Shown: positions 7,472-15,380, counted from the first letter of the stretch. The stretch is 42,186 bases of DNA from JARYMI01 sp037444845 (GCA_037444845.1 JBBILQ010000017.1:1-42186), one strand, 5' to 3'. Notes: generated from the sequence alone by a model not told the origin. Made by a program: numbers and translations.

Positions 7472-9837
7472 AAGTCGATGCTGAAAAGGAAAGGCTGAAG
7501 CTCAGTCTGGACGCCGGCTCCTTTTCCCAGGTCCAGGATCAATTCGTAATAACTTCGCTTCTTCAGTTTGTAGCGCGGAGGTCGCTGAAGCTTCACGGCG
7601 ATGATTTCTCTGGACGCGGTTCCGCTCGAAAAGACCTTGTCAAAAATCTTTAGTCCGTATTCATAGTCGCCTGCTTTCGAGCCGAGCGAAATTCGCAGTT
7701 CCTCGACGGGTTTCTGAGTGACGAAATAAAAGCGGTAGGAGCGGTTGTCTTCGCGGAGCTGAAACCTCCCCGGGCCGATCAGCCGGGCTGCCCGGGAGAC
7801 AGAATAAAAGACGGCTCTTTCTCCGGACGCAAGAGGCACGATTACCGGATCGAGGAGGACCCGGCGGGGGAAGAGAACGATCCAGATGAAAAAAACAGAC
7901 AAGCCCACCCCGGCGAGCAGCACCTGAGCGCTTGGTTTGATCGAATAATCACGTTTTTTGATGAAGATATAGGCGGCGACAAAAAGACCGGTGAGGGCCA
8001 GCCAGGCGAAGTTGGGAAGCCATCGCCAGTCCTCGACCTTGAGGTACGAAGGGAGGAAATCGGGCAGGCGGAAGCGAATGTTGCTCAAGAGATAAAACAG
8101 GCCGCCGCCGCGTTCTGTGATGCCCCTGGTCGTCTCCTGATAAAGGTTCAGCGGGTACTTGAGGAGAAGGACGACGAAAAGAAAGCTCAGGCAGGCGGCG
8201 AAGTTAAAAAGACAGGAAAAGGTTTTTTTCTTGTTTTGTGCCAGGAAATAGCCGGTCAGAATCGCCAGAGCCCAGATGACGGAGACCAGCGGCCTGGCCT
8301 GGGGCGCGTAACCGGTTCTCTGGGTTAAAAAGGCCGAGACGAGCACGTAGGGGGCGGAGACGAAGAAAAGAAGGAGAAAGTCTTTTTTCTTTCTTCTCCA
8401 CATTTCAAGGGCCCCAAGCAAGGCGAAAAAATAGAGAGGCGCATAGAAAAAAAGCCCGTCTCGCTGGTCGAAGAAATAGCCGGCCAGCGTTTCCCATCTG
8501 TACCGGAAGGGGATTCCAAAGAGGAGGTTTCGGGCGAACTCCAGAGATTCCTCTCCGGTCATCGGTCTGGCCCAGGTAGCGGAGGAGAGGGAGTAGGAGC
8601 CGTAGAGAGAGTGCTGGAATTCAAGATAGAGGAAAGTTACCGCAGCGGGGATGGCGATGAAGAGAGCAATTTTCCAGGCTTGCCTGGTTTTTTTGAACAG
8701 GGTCCAGAGGCCGAAGAGGAAAAGAGGGATGAAGAGAGCGATGTATTTCAGGCTGTGAAACCAGATAAAGGAGGACAAAAAAAGGCCGCAAACGATCACT
8801 TTGGGCCAGGAGAATGAGGAAGAAAAACGAAACAGGCGAAAGACGGTCAAGGAAAGGAAAGCGATGACGATTTCGGGATAAACATGAATGGAGTAGAAGA
8901 AAACGGGCGAGGTAAACCCCGTTAAAAACCACAGCCAGAGAGCGAGGTTTTCGCCGTGCCATTCACTCCGGGCATAGAGGTAAACCTGGAGGGACAGGAG
9001 TGCACCGAAAACGCTCATCCCCAGGCGGATGAAGAAAAGAAGAGCCTGGCCCTGGAAGAGAGAGCCAAGGGCGTAAAAGGGAAGAAGGAGGATGGAGGTT
9101 CCAGGAGAATGGGCCGAGTAAAGGCTTCCCGGTCTGGCTCCCCAGACGGCGTGGGGTTTCATCTTTCCCTCGTATTTCATGAATCGGGAATAATCCTCTT
9201 GGGCATAATTATTCGCTAAATCGAAATCTCTGTCCTCGAACAGGCTGTGGGTGATGAGAAGATAGTGGGGCTCATCGCCGGCTGGGGTGATGCCTGTGGA
9301 GATAAAAACAACAGTGCCAGCGCTAAAAACGAGGAGAGACGCGAAGAAAAGAACGACGAGCTTCCGGCGCGGCGAAAGCGAGAAAAACCTCTCGCTCAGG
9401 CGCGGCTTTTGAGAAGCGCGTTCTTTGCTCCACCTGCGAAGTTGAACGAATTTGAGGCAGAAAATCGCCAGAATCACGCTCCATCCTAAAAGCCTTGCCC
9501 GTGTCTGGAGGTCGTCGGCGGAAATGTAATGGCCAAGCGTCAGCGGAGCCAGGCTGAGAAACGCCAGCGGCAGGTAAGTCAGGAAGTCAGCGGCCAAGAC
9601 AGCCTCGAATTTCAGGGTCCATAGCCGGGAGATCATCTTTGAATAAGAAAGCCAGAAGGCCAAAAGAAGAAAGAAGGCGAGGCCTGCGGTTGCGGCGAGA
9701 GAAAACGCAGTCAGTTTCAGCGTATGGTTGGTTATGGTAAAAAGAGGGACCTGGCGGAGAAAAAGGGCAAAAAAACTGATCAAAATTGAAAAAGCGAGCA
9801 GCAGAACGATCTGAAAAAGAGGAACCTTCCGGCCCAT
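7468..9837 (-). CDS. multi-membrane GT-C-like glycosyltransferase (ArnT/PMT-like)
   Basis: A 789-residue integral membrane protein with about 12-14 hydrophobic segments, plus a C-terminal region (about 650-789) that is more soluble and beta-rich. The first large periplasmic loop holds TPAGDEPHYLLITHSL, the acidic GDEPHY motif typical of GT-C enzymes (PMT/ArnT/GT39-like) that use polyprenol-phosphate sugars, followed by a conserved-looking HAVWGARPGSLYSAHSPGTS segment. The predicted role is sugar transfer at the outer face of the inner membrane, with the adjacent GT2 as donor maker; this is inference. The 3' ends of the two genes overlap by 4 bases. A promoter lies immediately upstream, with its -10 only eight bases from the ATG, so the transcript is probably leaderless. 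Confidence 0.75.
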   Translation of the reverse strand: MGRKVPLFQIVLLLAFSILISFFALFLRQVPLFTITNHTLKLTAFSLAATAGLAFFLLLAFWLSYSKMISRLWTLKFEAVLAADFLTYLPLAFLSLAPLTLGHYISADDLQTRARLLGWSVILAIFCLKFVQLRRWSKERASQKPRLSERFFSLSPRRKLVVLFFASLLVFSAGTVVFISTGITPAGDEPHYLLITHSLFEDRDFDLANNYAQEDYSRFMKYEGKMKPHAVWGARPGSLYSAHSPGTSILLLPFYALGSLFQGQALLFFIRLGMSVFGALLSLQVYLYARSEWHGENLALWLWFLTGFTSPVFFYSIHVYPEIVIAFLSLTVFRLFRFSSSFSWPKVIVCGLFLSSFIWFHSLKYIALFIPLFLFGLWTLFKKTRQAWKIALFIAIPAAVTFLYLEFQHSLYGSYSLSSATWARPMTGEESLEFARNLLFGIPFRYRWETLAGYFFDQRDGLFFYAPLYFFALLGALEMWRRKKKDFLLLFFVSAPYVLVSAFLTQRTGYAPQARPLVSVIWALAILTGYFLAQNKKKTFSCLFNFAACLSFLFVVLLLKYPLNLYQETTRGITERGGGLFYLLSNIRFRLPDFLPSYLKVEDWRWLPNFAWLALTGLFVAAYIFIKKRDYSIKPSAQVLLAGVGLSVFFIWIVLFPRRVLLDPVIVPLASGERAVFYSVSRAARLIGPGRFQLREDNRSYRFYFVTQKPVEELRISLGSKAGDYEYGLKIFDKVFSSGTASREIIAVKLQRPPRYKLKKRSYYELILDLGKGAGVQTELQPFLFSIDF

Positions 9838-9845
9838 CGGGATGA

Positions 9846-9874
9846 TGAATAGTAAACTCGGCCGGGTTTGTCAA
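9846..9874 (-). promoter_or_regulatory. promoter for the GT-C-like gene, probably leaderless
   Basis: On the minus strand, TTGACA (9874-9869) and TATTCA (9851-9846) are separated by 17 bases. The expected transcription start is near 9839 and the ATG is at 9837; no Shine-Dalgarno sequence fits between them. The -35 lies inside a 26-bp sequence that recurs at 11284. Confidence 0.6.
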
Positions 9875-9879
9875 GCCAA
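9854..9879. repeat. 26-bp direct repeat, copy 1 (copy 2 at 11284-11309)
   Basis: The sequence begins AAACTCGGCC and ends GTCAAGCCAA; 24 of 26 positions match the copy at 11284-11309 in the same orientation. The two copies bracket the MntA/HepT pair and a PIN remnant. Copy 1 contains the minus-strand -35 element TTGACA; copy 2 keeps TTGACA but has no evident -10. Confidence 0.55.
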
Positions 9880-10152
9880 AGAGCCGCTTTTCCCTGGCTG
9901 AAGGAAATCTTTCTGATGACGATAAGGGAAGATAGATCCGTCCGTAAGAGATTCTTGCTATAACAAATGAGAAAAAAAGAGGGATAGAAAATGCCAAAAA
10001 ATATTTTATAATAAAATCACCTTGTCTTATGATCTGAGGATATTCTGAAAAAGACAGAGATTAAATAAGTTGACTATTCCTCTCTAAGATGCCAAACTTG
10101 ATGACTTTTTTGCCGACGTCTGAGAGGCCACTCACCCGGGGCGGCGAGGGGA

Positions 10153-10181
10153 TTGACTCCTGCCCTAAAAACCACTAATGT
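10153..10181 (+). promoter_or_regulatory. candidate promoter for the mntA-hepT pair
   Basis: TTGACT at 10153-10158 and TAATGT at 10176-10181 are separated by 17 bases. The expected start is near 10188, a leader of about 23 bases before the ATG at 10211. Confidence 0.5.
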
Positions 10182-10210
10182 ATTAAAAAAAGAAAAAAAT
10201 CAAACAAAAC

Positions 10211-10621
10211 ATGAACAAAAAAGAGATCGATGCCGAGACGATCGTCCATACGGTTAAGGACTTCCTCCAGGACCGCAAGGAAATCGTTTTTGGGTACCTG
10301 CACGGATCGTTTATACACGAGCAGGAATTCCGCGATGTCGACGCAGCAATTTTTCTAGAAACTCATGCCCTTGGATTGACTGATGAGCTGGAATATGAGA
10401 TTTCACTTTCCTTGCAGGCGGAAAAAAAACTGGGACTGCCTGTGGATATCAAGATTCTTAACAACGCGCCCCTGGGTTTCCGCTACCATGTCACAAGGGG
10501 AGTCCTCCTTTTTTCACAAGACGAGTCGGTCCGGGAAGATTTTCTCATCATGACGTGGAGCGAATATTTCGATTTTGCTCCTCTTTCACGGATCTACCAG
10601 GAGGAGTTGACCCGTGCCTGA
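10211..10621 (+). CDS. mntA: MntA-type minimal nucleotidyltransferase antitoxin
   Basis: A 136-residue protein of the minimal nucleotidyltransferase family. The motif GYLHGSFIHEQEFRDVDAAIF gives G32-S33 followed by D42 and D44 (GSx(8)DxD), the ATP/metal-binding signature of this fold, and a later VDIKIL strand could supply the third acidic residue. In type VII toxin-antitoxin systems MntA adds AMP to a tyrosine of the HepT ribonuclease and so inactivates it. The gene overlaps the following hepT-like gene by 8 bases, the usual antitoxin-first arrangement. No clear Shine-Dalgarno sequence precedes the ATG; the upstream bases are A-rich. Confidence 0.85.
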   Translation: MNKKEIDAETIVHTVKDFLQDRKEIVFGYLHGSFIHEQEFRDVDAAIFLETHALGLTDELEYEISLSLQAEKKLGLPVDIKILNNAPLGFRYHVTRGVLLFSQDESVREDFLIMTWSEYFDFAPLSRIYQEELTRA

Positions 10622-11036
10622 GTACAATGTTGACCGGATCCGGCAGATCGCAGGAGAAATCAATGCGGCTCTCCATAAGCTTGACCGCTACTCTGAAATT
10701 TCCGAGAGGGAATTCTTATCCAGCTCGGAAAAAATAGACAGCGCCAAGTACAACCTGATCGTGGCCATCGAGGGAGCGATCGATATCTGCAATTCAATCG
10801 TCGCCCGCGTGGGGGGAAGGGCGCCTCGGGATCACGCCGATTGCTTTGCGATTCTTGGCGAGCTGGAATTGCTCACAGGGGAATACGTCGACCGGCTGAA
10901 AAGGATGGCCAAATTTCGGAATCTCCTTGTCCATCTGTACTGGAAGGTTGATAACAAAAAAGTCTATAGCATCCTGAGAGAAAATGTCCGGGATATCAAG
11001 GAATACCTTAGCATCATTAACCGCATCATCACCTGA
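10614..11036 (+). CDS. hepT: HepT-like ribonuclease toxin (DUF86)
   Basis: A 140-residue all-helical protein of the HEPN superfamily. The catalytic and target motif Rx4HxY is intact: Arg102, His107 and Tyr109 in FRNLLVHLYW. In characterised systems the Arg and His cleave RNA and the Tyr is the AMPylation site used by MntA. The start is GTG at 10614, inside the end of the mntA-like gene, so translation is coupled. Both partners look complete, so the module is probably functional. It is bracketed by a 26-bp direct repeat, which hints at insertion as a unit. Confidence 0.85.
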   Translation: MPEYNVDRIRQIAGEINAALHKLDRYSEISEREFLSSSEKIDSAKYNLIVAIEGAIDICNSIVARVGGRAPRDHADCFAILGELELLTGEYVDRLKRMAKFRNLLVHLYWKVDNKKVYSILRENVRDIKEYLSIINRIIT

Positions 11037-11069
11037 GCGGGACCTGCTGCGCGGCCCATCTTTGCTTGA

Positions 11070-11213
11070 TATCAACCTGAGCTGGCTGAAAAGGCCCATC
11101 CAGCTTGTATCATCACCGGCGACGCGGATCTTCTTGTCCTGAAGAAGCACATATCTGTACTTATCCTTTCGCCGCGGGAATTTTGGGAGAAAGAGAGAAA
11201 GCGCAGACGTTGA
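11070..11213 (+). pseudogene. remnant of a PIN-domain toxin (C-terminal part)
   Basis: After a TGA at 11067-11069 an open frame of about 47 codons ends at TGA 11211-11213. It encodes ACIITGDADLLVLKKH followed by a SPREFW ending, the last acidic motif and C-terminus typical of PIN ribonucleases of VapC/COG1569 type. The N-terminal acidic residues and about two thirds of the protein are missing, and there is no start codon or ribosome site. It is a decayed toxin next to a live toxin-antitoxin pair. Confidence 0.6.
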
Positions 11214-11283
11214 TGGCCCTGTTAAATTGAGCTGGAAAGCAGAAGAAAGGGGACAAGAAGCCGCAGGTAATTTAAAAGCGTCG

Positions 11284-11309
11284 AAACTCGGCCCGGGTTG
11301 TCAAGCCAA
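11284..11309. repeat. 26-bp direct repeat, copy 2 (copy 1 at 9854-9879)
   Basis: 24 of 26 bases match the copy at 9854-9879, in the same orientation. It lies between the PIN remnant and the TolC-family gene. Confidence 0.5.
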
Positions 11310-11340
11310 GGGCGCAGGAAACTTCGGCCAAAAAAAATCG

Positions 11341-11346
11341 TATAAT
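11341..11346 (+). promoter_or_regulatory. -10 element for the TolC-family gene
   Basis: A perfect TATAAT; no good -35 is seen at 16-18 bases. Transcription would start near 11353. The ATG at 11392 is preceded by a strong AAGGAGGAAAA ribosome site. Confidence 0.4.
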
Positions 11347-11391
11347 TTAAAGAAAAAGAGATGATCGTGTAATCAAAGAAGGAGGAAAAAT

Positions 11392-12966
11392 ATGAGCTGG
11401 AAAAAAGGCCTGGTGTCGCTTTTGGTCATGTTGACGCTTCTAACGCCCGCCCTGGCGCAAGAGCAAGCGGAGAGGAAAACACTTTCTTTGACACTTGGAG
11501 ATTGCATCGCCAAGGCGCTTAAGAACAACCTCAACCTGGCCGTCGAAGTTTTCGGTCCGGAGATCGCGGATGCCGCCATTGCGCGGGCCAAGGAATACTT
11601 CGTGCCTTCGCTTGAGTTTAGCTACGGAACCGAGCAGAGAGAGAACCCGCCGTACTGGTGGATCCAGGGAGCTGGCACCATCGTCACCAAAAACCTGGAT
11701 TACCAGGCCTCTGTAATTCAGAGGATTCCCACGGGCGGGTCAGCGTCGCTGTCATTTGCCAACAACAAGACGGACACGAACGAATCCTTCCAGCTCATCA
11801 ACCCGCGCTTCTCGAGCGTCCTGTCTTTTGTGTTTAATCAGCCTTTATTAAAAGATCTCGGGCTCAAGGTCAACCGGCGGGAGATCCTCGTTGCTCAAAA
11901 CAACCTTGACATCTCCGAGGAACAATTGAAGGCCACTCTTATCGATACGATTTTTTTAGTTGAAGAAGCGTACTGGAGCCTTGTCTATGCCATTGAGAAT
12001 CATAAGGTGAAGCAGCAGTCCCTTGATTTGGCCCGGGACCTCCTGGAGAAGAACAGGAAGGAAGTCGAAGTGGGCAAGCTGGCTCCGATCGAGATTCTGA
12101 ACGCCGAGGCAGAAGTCGCCTCCCGGGAAGCAGACAGCGTGGCTGCCGAAGGCCTCATCCGGCGGAGCGAAGAGGTGCTCCGGAACATCATTAACCTGGA
12201 CGCTGATGGCGAAGTCAGAGGGATGACCATCATCCCTGTGGACATGCCGGGTTTTGTGGAAAAGACAATCTCTATGGAGGAAGCGACAAACATCGCTTTT
12301 GCGCGGCGGCCCGACCTAGTCATGACAGCCAAAGAGATTGAGACAAATGAGCTAAACGTCAGTGTCGCTAAGAATCAGACTCTTCCCGGCCTGAACCTTC
12401 AATTTTCTTACTGGAGCCCGGGAATCTCTGGGGACAGGCTGATTTACCTCGACGACAACCCGTTTCTCGGCGTCATCGTCGGAAAAGGAAAAGAGAGCGC
12501 CTCAAAATCCATCAAAGACGCCTTTAAGCTACTCTACAAAAACTGGTCTGTGAGTCTGACGCTTTCTCTCCCCTTGAATAACCTGTTAACCAAAGCCAAC
12601 CTGGTGACGGCGAGGCTGCAGCTTGAGCAGGCTCAGGCAAGGCTGAAGACCTTCGAGCAGCGGGCGGCCCTTGAAGTCGGGGACGCCGTCCGGGAGATCG
12701 AGACCAACGCCAAGAAAGTCCGCGCCTACCGGCTCGCCAGGGAGCTGGCGGAGAAGAGACTCGAGGCTGAAGAAAAGAAACTGGGCGTCGGCCTGACCAC
12801 CAATTACTTCGTCCTCCAGTACCAGGAAGCTCTGGCTGACGCGCGCACCATGGAACTCAAGGCTCTGGTCGATTACAACCTCTCCCTGGCCCGCCTGGAG
12901 AGAGCCTGCGCCACCAGCTTAGAGACCCGGAACATCCGCCTGGCCAATTTTCTGAAAGGCCAGTAG
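11392..12966 (+). CDS. TolC-family outer membrane efflux/secretion channel
   Basis: A 524-residue outer membrane factor with a signal peptide (about 1-22, ending TPALAQ). The two outer membrane efflux repeats are recognisable: LGDCIAKALKNNLNLAVE opens the first, and MEEATNIAFARRPDLVMTAKEIE opens the second, each with long amphipathic helices (EEQLKATLIDTIFLVEEAYWSLVYAIE; QLEQAQARLKTFEQRAALEVGDAVREIE). Such trimers form the outer membrane exit duct for tripartite pumps or type I secretion. No HlyD-type adaptor lies in the window, but a truncated ABC exporter lies about 4 kb downstream. Unusually, the last 279 bases (12672-12950) are duplicated at 17251-17529 with nine differences, so this locus has been a recombination site. 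Confidence 0.9.
   Translation: MSWKKGLVSLLVMLTLLTPALAQEQAERKTLSLTLGDCIAKALKNNLNLAVEVFGPEIADAAIARAKEYFVPSLEFSYGTEQRENPPYWWIQGAGTIVTKNLDYQASVIQRIPTGGSASLSFANNKTDTNESFQLINPRFSSVLSFVFNQPLLKDLGLKVNRREILVAQNNLDISEEQLKATLIDTIFLVEEAYWSLVYAIENHKVKQQSLDLARDLLEKNRKEVEVGKLAPIEILNAEAEVASREADSVAAEGLIRRSEEVLRNIINLDADGEVRGMTIIPVDMPGFVEKTISMEEATNIAFARRPDLVMTAKEIETNELNVSVAKNQTLPGLNLQFSYWSPGISGDRLIYLDDNPFLGVIVGKGKESASKSIKDAFKLLYKNWSVSLTLSLPLNNLLTKANLVTARLQLEQAQARLKTFEQRAALEVGDAVREIETNAKKVRAYRLARELAEKRLEAEEKKLGVGLTTNYFVLQYQEALADARTMELKALVDYNLSLARLERACATSLETRNIRLANFLKGQ
12672..12950 (+). repeat. 279-bp direct repeat, copy 1 (3' end of tolC-like gene)
   Basis: This segment, from TGAAGTCGG to CCAATTT, matches 17251-17529 over the same length without gaps. 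I count nine mismatches, about 97% identity; most are silent, the others include Ala to Ser and Ala to Val changes. Orientation is the same. Confidence 0.9.
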
Positions 12967-13137
12967 AATTTTGTTTCAAGACTGAGAAAATCCAGCCTTT
13001 TGAACAGGAACTTGAAAAAAGAAACAAAGGCGGGCAGATTACAAAAAGCGCTTGTTAGGTGGGTGGTCAGTTGATAAGCGGCACGTCCTCTTTTCTATTG
13101 AATGGCAATCTATGAGATTTTTTGTTAATAATAATTC

Positions 13138-13917
13138 ATGCTGTTTTTTATAGATGAAAGTTGGCAATCGACCTCCAGTGGAATGTTCATGGTAGGCGTA
13201 TTGTCAGCAATTCAGATTGGAAGTCATGATTTCAATCAGTGTTCCAACCAAATATTCAACCTTAAAATTAAACACTTAGGCCATAAAGCTGCTGATACTG
13301 AGCTAAAGGGGAAAGACCTTCTTAAGAACTTTTTTTTTAAACTTGAATCCAAGGGAATCAAATCTGATGGGCTGAACCTAGCAAGGGAAATCCTTGATTA
13401 TATGCGAAGACATGGCGTGCAGATTTTTGCCTCGGTTGTTTTCTCAAAAGAAGAGATTAACCTGGCGTGCGCTGACGCAAACCAGCTTGAGAGGCCTTTT
13501 TTCTTTCTGTTTGAACGTATAGACCTGTTTATGAAAGAGAACTATCCCGGACTTATGGCACATCTGATATTTGACGACCGCCACATACAAACAAACAGAA
13601 ATATTTCGAAAAGTCTGAGCAATTTCTTCCATAAATCTAGAAGAGGCCAAGCTTTTGATACTATCCTTAAAGTCCCCTTTTTCGCAATTTCGTCCGAAAA
13701 TGTTGGTATCCAAGCTGCAGATATAGTTGCATATATTCTTGGGGCAAGATTTACAGGAAACCGCAGAAAAATAGAGTTTTTTGAGAGGGTGAAAAAGCTT
13801 GAATTTATAAGCAAGACACTAGTTGATGTACATGGGAAGCAGATGCCCGTTAGAGGTATTAAGGTGGTTAAAGAAAAAGAGGCTGGCGATTTATCCAGCC
13901 TGGGAAAGGCTAAATAA
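13138..13917 (+). CDS. DUF3800-domain protein
   Basis: A 259-residue protein that starts FFIDESWQS, the D-E-S signature of the DUF3800 family, and later carries ELKGKDLL, a central IFDDRH and the closing QAADIVAYILGA motif. This arrangement of acidic residues resembles an RNase H-like nuclease fold, but the family has no settled biochemical role. It is often seen in accessory or defence-rich regions. Codon use is clearly AT-richer than in the flanking tolC and glycosyltransferase genes, which suggests horizontal arrival. No Shine-Dalgarno sequence precedes the ATG; an AT-rich TTAATAATAA lies just upstream. Confidence 0.8.
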   Translation: MLFFIDESWQSTSSGMFMVGVLSAIQIGSHDFNQCSNQIFNLKIKHLGHKAADTELKGKDLLKNFFFKLESKGIKSDGLNLAREILDYMRRHGVQIFASVVFSKEEINLACADANQLERPFFFLFERIDLFMKENYPGLMAHLIFDDRHIQTNRNISKSLSNFFHKSRRGQAFDTILKVPFFAISSENVGIQAADIVAYILGARFTGNRRKIEFFERVKKLEFISKTLVDVHGKQMPVRGIKVVKEKEAGDLSSLGKAK

Positions 13918-14060
13918 ATCGATCAGGAAGCCAGTAAGCTGCCTACCAACCTCATTCATATAATAGGCAATAAAGCGCACAATGTCAATATAAATTTTCT
14001 AAAATATCTCCAGCCTTAATATTATTCATTTTCCTTGGTCCGAGCTGTGAGCTCGATTAA

Positions 14061-14276
14061 GTGAGCCGTTTTTTGGCGATTCTATCTGCACGTTGTTCAT
14101 ACGAGCAAAAGACTGATAAAAATCTGGAACGCATATGCCCTTCGATAAGGACTGTTTTTATCTCAAACTATGGACAATCCAACGGAGAATACGAATTGCC
14201 TGCTTTGAAAAAGGTTGCTATTGAGCGAGAAAGTTCGTTGTTTATTAGGAATCTGGGAGCGATGTTATTTCGTTGA
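14061..14276 (+). pseudogene. possible N-terminal remnant of a 6-bladed beta-propeller protein
   Basis: A 71-codon open frame from GTG. It begins with a short hydrophobic stretch and a Cys (FLAILSARCSYEQKTDK), which could be an eroded lipoprotein signal. It then reads ISNYGQSNGEYELPALKKVAIE, like the first blade of NHL/6-bladed propeller proteins. It ends at TGA 14274-14276, overlapping the next open frame. Alone it is too short to fold as a propeller. I interpret it as the 5' part of an eroded gene whose 3' part is the next entry; this rests on pattern only. Confidence 0.35.
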
Positions 14277-14287
14277 AAGAATCAAAA

Positions 14288-14701
14288 ATGACTTTTTTTC
14301 AAAAAGATGTTAAAGTTGTGATGAGAAGGGAGCGGGACACTAAGAAGATTTCAATGTCGTATTTTTCCTGGTACAAAGACAATCTGAATCAGATGGTCAA
14401 GAAGGCGATGCGTCATGAATTTCGTTTGCCGCGTCATGCTCCGGCTTTGCAAGGGATCAAGGTCATTGGAGACTGGCTCCTCATCATCACGGGAAACCGG
14501 GATTGGCATCACCATGAAAATGAGGCCTTAGTCTTTCTATTACCTTCGATGGAATACCAGGGCAGTTTCCGCATACCGTTTCCGAGCGCTCCTGATTTAA
14601 CGCTTAAATGGGGTGCAGGATACCTTTCAAACCGTATCTTGGTCAAGCATGAAGATGATTACGAAAGTCGTCACCAGATATTCAGGTATCGAATCCAATG
14701 A
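14288..14701 (+). pseudogene. C-terminal fragment of a 6-bladed beta-propeller protein
   Basis: About 137 codons from the ATG at 14288 (an in-frame TTG at 14273 is also possible). SWYKDNLNQMVKKAMRHEFRLP, GIKVIGDWLLIITG, ALVFLLPSMEYQGSF and ILVKHEDDYESRHQIFRYRI match the closing blades of 6-bladed beta-propeller proteins, whose normal length is about 330-400 residues. The intact propeller protein at 15488 shows the same kind of ending. The middle blades are absent, so an internal deletion is likely. The stop overlaps the ATG of the SPASM-like gene by 4 bases, so this fragment may still be translated and coupled to it. Confidence 0.5.
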
Positions 14702-15180
14702 AAACATATGGGTTTCATCCGTTTGTGCGGACTTTTGTGAATGAAAAAAAAGGCATGATATACGATCTTTTAGATGGAAGCGCATATCAAGTTGATTCAA
14801 AAGTTATTGAACTCTTTCGAAGCAAAACATATCAATATTTGGTAACGATAGAAGATAAAGCGGCCAAGTTCGGCATGAGGCCGAACGACGTAAAGAGAAT
14901 ACTCGAAGAGGGAAAGAGGACTGGTCTTATTATCGATTTGAACGATGCTGCCTGGAGAAGCGAAGTTCTCGCTGATCAATGGGGCATGTATGACAGGTTT
15001 TATGTTGATAAATGCAGAAAGTGTTCAATGGTGCCGATATGTTCTGGTGAGGGATGTCCATATGACATCCTTATCAAAAACAAGGGGAATATTGTGTGCA
15101 ATTGCCAAGAAAGGCACGATAACTATTTAACTTACTTAAAAATGGTATATCAAGATAAGCAGACCAAAGCTAAGGTCTAA
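14698..15180 (+). CDS. PqqD-like (RRE) plus SPASM-like protein lacking a radical SAM core
   Basis: A 160-residue protein. Residues about 1-85 (FHPFVRTFVNEKKGMIYDLL, YQVDSKVIELF, RPNDVKRILEEGKRTGLIID) resemble the PqqD-type RiPP recognition element that binds leader peptides. Residues about 105-150 carry a Cys cluster, CRKCSMVPICSGEGCP and later CNCQERHD, that is a C-x2-C-x5-C-x4-C...C-x-C pattern like the SPASM auxiliary Fe-S region of radical SAM peptide maturases. No CxxxCxxC radical SAM motif is present, and there is no room for the roughly 200-residue core. It is either an internal-deletion product of a maturase or a stand-alone recognition/Fe-S partner working with an enzyme in trans. 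It lies directly before a Cys-rich small gene with a very strong ribosome site. AT-rich. Confidence 0.6.
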   Translation: MKTYGFHPFVRTFVNEKKGMIYDLLDGSAYQVDSKVIELFRSKTYQYLVTIEDKAAKFGMRPNDVKRILEEGKRTGLIIDLNDAAWRSEVLADQWGMYDRFYVDKCRKCSMVPICSGEGCPYDILIKNKGNIVCNCQERHDNYLTYLKMVYQDKQTKAKV

Positions 15181-15190
15181 ATATTTTAAG

Positions 15191-15201
15191 AAAGGAGGTG
15201 A
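15191..15201 (+). promoter_or_regulatory. very strong ribosome binding site for the candidate precursor
   Basis: AAAGGAGGTGA, a near-perfect anti-16S match, lies five bases before the ATG at 15207. It is the best ribosome site in the window and decides that start over the in-frame GTG at 15198. It suggests the small gene is made in larger amounts than its neighbours. Confidence 0.75.
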
Positions 15202-15206
15202 GATTC

Positions 15207-15380
15207 ATGGAAAAACTCAAGTGGATATTTGACAATCTTGACGAAGAAGCGCTTCCAGCAGCTGATTGTTGTGCTTGTACAACTAAGGGACCAGATACAG
15301 GGGGGCCAGTTTGCCAGTACCTGACGGATCATCTTGTCGTAGTGACTCCAGGCAGCGGGTGTGGTACACCCCCGATGTAA
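15207..15380 (+). CDS. candidate Cys-rich RiPP precursor peptide, 57 residues
   Basis: The peptide starts MEKLKWIFDNLDEEALPAAD, a charged helical leader-like segment. A core follows with CCAC near its start, then TTKGPDTGGPVC, a hydrophobic LTDHLVVV patch and a GSGCGTPPM end, giving five Cys with Gly, Thr and Pro. A leader/core division near residue 20 is suggested by the composition change. It has an excellent ribosome site, follows a PqqD/SPASM-like gene by 26 bases, and is closed by a strong hairpin, all typical of RiPP precursors. I do not recognise the family. The modification, if any, could be a thioether or other Cys-centred linkage; this is inference. It could also be a small Cys-rich metal-binding peptide. 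Confidence 0.6.
   Translation: MEKLKWIFDNLDEEALPAADCCACTTKGPDTGGPVCQYLTDHLVVVTPGSGCGTPPM

Larger units (their letters stand above)
9838..10210. other. divergent intergenic region, 373 bases
   Basis: No supported gene. It holds the promoter of the minus-strand membrane protein at its left end, the promoter of the MntA/HepT pair at its right end, and an AT-rich middle (about 9960-10075). One of two copies of a 26-bp repeat lies at 9854-9879. Confidence 0.6.
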
